Source: Caryophanales bacterium UBA6414 (lineage in GTDB: Bacteria; Bacillota_I; Bacilli_A; RF39; UBA660). Taken from it: a stretch of 6,280 nt of DNA. Positions 5,261-6,280 of the stretch are shown piece by piece. The position numbers and the translations under genes are program-made. The notes under the pieces were generated by a model. The model searched no databases, was not told where the DNA came from, and saw nothing but the letters and a program-made list of their open reading frames with translations. The stretch lies in the NCBI GenBank assembly GCA_002438545.1, contig DJPK01000007.1, forward strand, positions 1-6,280, written 5' to 3'. The first letter of the stretch is position 1. Each line of letters starts with the position of its first letter.

Positions 5261-5274
5261 ATAGTAAATACTAT
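5261..5274. repeat. Short inverted repeat in the lemA-sspI divergent region
   Basis: ATAGTA (5261-5266) and TACTAT (5269-5274) are perfect arms separated by AA. It lies between the putative promoter and the ribosome binding site of sspI, where an operator could sit. It is short and A+T-rich, so it may be fortuitous. Confidence 0.3.
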
Positions 5275-5287
5275 TATTGGTGATGAA

Positions 5288-5503
5288 ATGAATATTGACT
5301 TAAGAAAATATATAATTAATAATTTTAAAGATGATAATGTTGAGGATATTGAGAAGTCTATTAATATGTCAATAGATAGTAAGGAAGAAGATCCTTTAAT
5401 AGGTATGGGAGTATTATTTGAACTTGCTTGGGTAAATAGTACTAAAGAGTTAAAAGATGAAATACTAAGTAATATTAAGAAAGGAATAACTAGTAATGTC
5501 TAG
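5288..5503 (+). CDS. sspI: Small acid-soluble spore protein SspI-like
   Basis: At 71 residues it is the same size as Bacillus SspI. The diagnostic block is PLIGMGVLFELAWVNST (36-52), matching the family's LPGLGVLFEVIW-N pattern, followed by KDEILSNIKKG (56-66). The N-terminus, MNIDLRKYIINNF, also fits. SspI is a minor small acid-soluble protein of the forespore. The start is set by GGTGAT (5279-5284), which pairs with the 3' end of 16S rRNA, three bases before ATG. The gene is divergent from lemA and converges on the membrane-protein gene: its TAG stop is directly abutted by the other gene's stop. Its presence suggests sporulation capacity, or descent from spore formers. Confidence 0.9.
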   Translation: MNIDLRKYIINNFKDDNVEDIEKSINMSIDSKEEDPLIGMGVLFELAWVNSTKELKDEILSNIKKGITSNV

Positions 5504-5517
5504 CTATTCCTTTTCTT
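5478..5517. terminator. Bidirectional terminator shared by sspI and the membrane protein gene
   Basis: GGAATA-a-CTAG (5483-5493), loop TAATGT, CTAG-c-TATTCC (5500-5510) forms a 10-bp stem with one mismatch. It is followed by TTTTCTT on the plus strand and by TTTCTT on the minus strand. The two convergent TAG stop codons (5501-5503 plus, 5506-5504 minus) lie in its right arm, so both genes end inside the hairpin. Confidence 0.8.
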
Positions 5518-6271
5518 CTATTTTAATGCTTTTAATCATATCATCAACATTAATACTACTATTAATATCACTTATACTTATAAATATAACATTAAACTTT
5601 TCATCTTTATTAAAACTAAGAAAATAAATATTTAAGTTTATTTCATTATCGGTATACATATATTTATCGATATTTATATCTTCTAACTTAATATTATCTG
5701 TACCTTTATCTTCTAAATCAGGGATAATACTATCATAGGCTTCTTTATAAGAAGGCACTATCTTATCACTTAAGACATCATAATAATTATATCCAACAAG
5801 GGAAATATCTTTATATTTGTAACAGATATCAGCTTTACTATCACAATAATTACCTAGTGAAGGTAGAGTTAAAGAATATGTTTTATCATTATCATAATAC
5901 TTAGTATTACCACTTAAGATATATACTTTATATCCAGAATATATGTATCCTATAAATAGTGTAATATTTATAATAAGCGTTAATATATAGCATAGTATGT
6001 ATCTTTTATTTTTTATTATATACTTTAAAGTATAATATGGAAAATAAAAGATATTTAATAAGAATGATAAGATAATATACTTTTTATTATGTGATTTAAT
6101 TATATATATAATATTTATAATAGTTAATATAATACCTAAGATATTTAATATTAAAGATATAATAACATCTACTCTAGTTATGGTATAAATATTTAAGTAA
6201 ATATATATTATAGGTGCAAATAATAGAATGGATGCTAATAGATTTAGGATTAAAACTAATTTTTTCTTCAT
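5504..6271 (-). CDS. Unrecognised membrane protein with extracytoplasmic domain
   Basis: The protein has 255 residues and no family that I recognise. It appears to have four hydrophobic segments, about residues 5-26, 36-58, 65-86 and 91-116, with Lys-rich ends and connecting stretches. These are followed by a soluble C-terminal domain of about 135 residues rich in Asp, Tyr and Asn. Two cysteines (143 and 150, CDSKADIC) in that domain could form a disulfide if it is outside the cell. The even number of membrane segments and the charged MKKK start would place both ends on the same side, so the fourth segment or topology needs care. GAGGT (6280-6276) lies four bases before the ATG, so the start looks complete. 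No catalytic motif is visible. Confidence 0.85.
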   Translation of the reverse strand: MKKKLVLILNLLASILLFAPIIYIYLNIYTITRVDVIISLILNILGIILTIINIIYIIKSHNKKYIILSFLLNIFYFPYYTLKYIIKNKRYILCYILTLIINITLFIGYIYSGYKVYILSGNTKYYDNDKTYSLTLPSLGNYCDSKADICYKYKDISLVGYNYYDVLSDKIVPSYKEAYDSIIPDLEDKGTDNIKLEDINIDKYMYTDNEINLNIYFLSFNKDEKFNVIFISISDINSSINVDDMIKSIKIEEKE

Positions 6272-6280
6272 AACTACCTC

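Overview
The window is very A+T-rich, roughly three quarters A+T by eye. It reads as chromosomal DNA of a low-G+C Firmicute of the Bacilli/Erysipelotrichia type, possibly an uncultured gut lineage. The genetic code looks standard: Trp codons are TGG and the TrmH-family gene ends at TGA. A gene closely resembling small acid-soluble spore protein SspI (71 residues) points to a spore-forming lineage or a recent descendant of one. No rRNA, tRNA or insertion sequence is visible.

Layout. (1) Positions 1-676 hold no gene. They carry at least four structured repeat units, A (110-223), B (224-337), C (about 390-475) and D (about 494-577). Each has a strong inner hairpin of 9-15 bp, an outer 7-8 bp stem whose sequence changes between units while pairing is kept, and a GCAAA...AAAC box on the 3' side. 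(2) Positions 677-1615 (+) encode a RhuM-type DNA-binding domain fused to a Doc-like Fic domain (HVFIDGNKR). The array plus this gene is the accessory part of the window. (3) Positions 1629-4626 (-) form a tight operon, read right to left: YgjP-like zinc metallopeptidase, TrmH/SpoU-family RNA methyltransferase, rimM, trmD and an unrecognised 157-residue protein. It ends in an intrinsic terminator against the 3' end of the RhuM-Fic gene. (4) lemA lies upstream on the same strand, separated by its own terminator. (5) sspI is divergent from lemA and converges on a 255-residue membrane protein; both stop codons lie inside one bidirectional terminator hairpin.

The operon is housekeeping: RimM helps 30S maturation, TrmD makes m1G37 in tRNA, and the TrmH-family enzyme probably 2'-O-methylates RNA. 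TrmH-family gene and sspI lying close together recalls the ysgA-sspI neighbourhood of Bacillus subtilis. The best candidate for something undescribed is the hairpin array with the RhuM-Fic gene. Paired-arm changes between units suggest that folding is selected rather than sequence. The rhuM-fic gene also carries an 8-bp-arm palindrome of similar layout in the segment encoding a region that I recall as variable among RhuM homologs. The function of the array (operator set, structured RNA, or recombination/replication hairpins) cannot be decided from this sequence alone.
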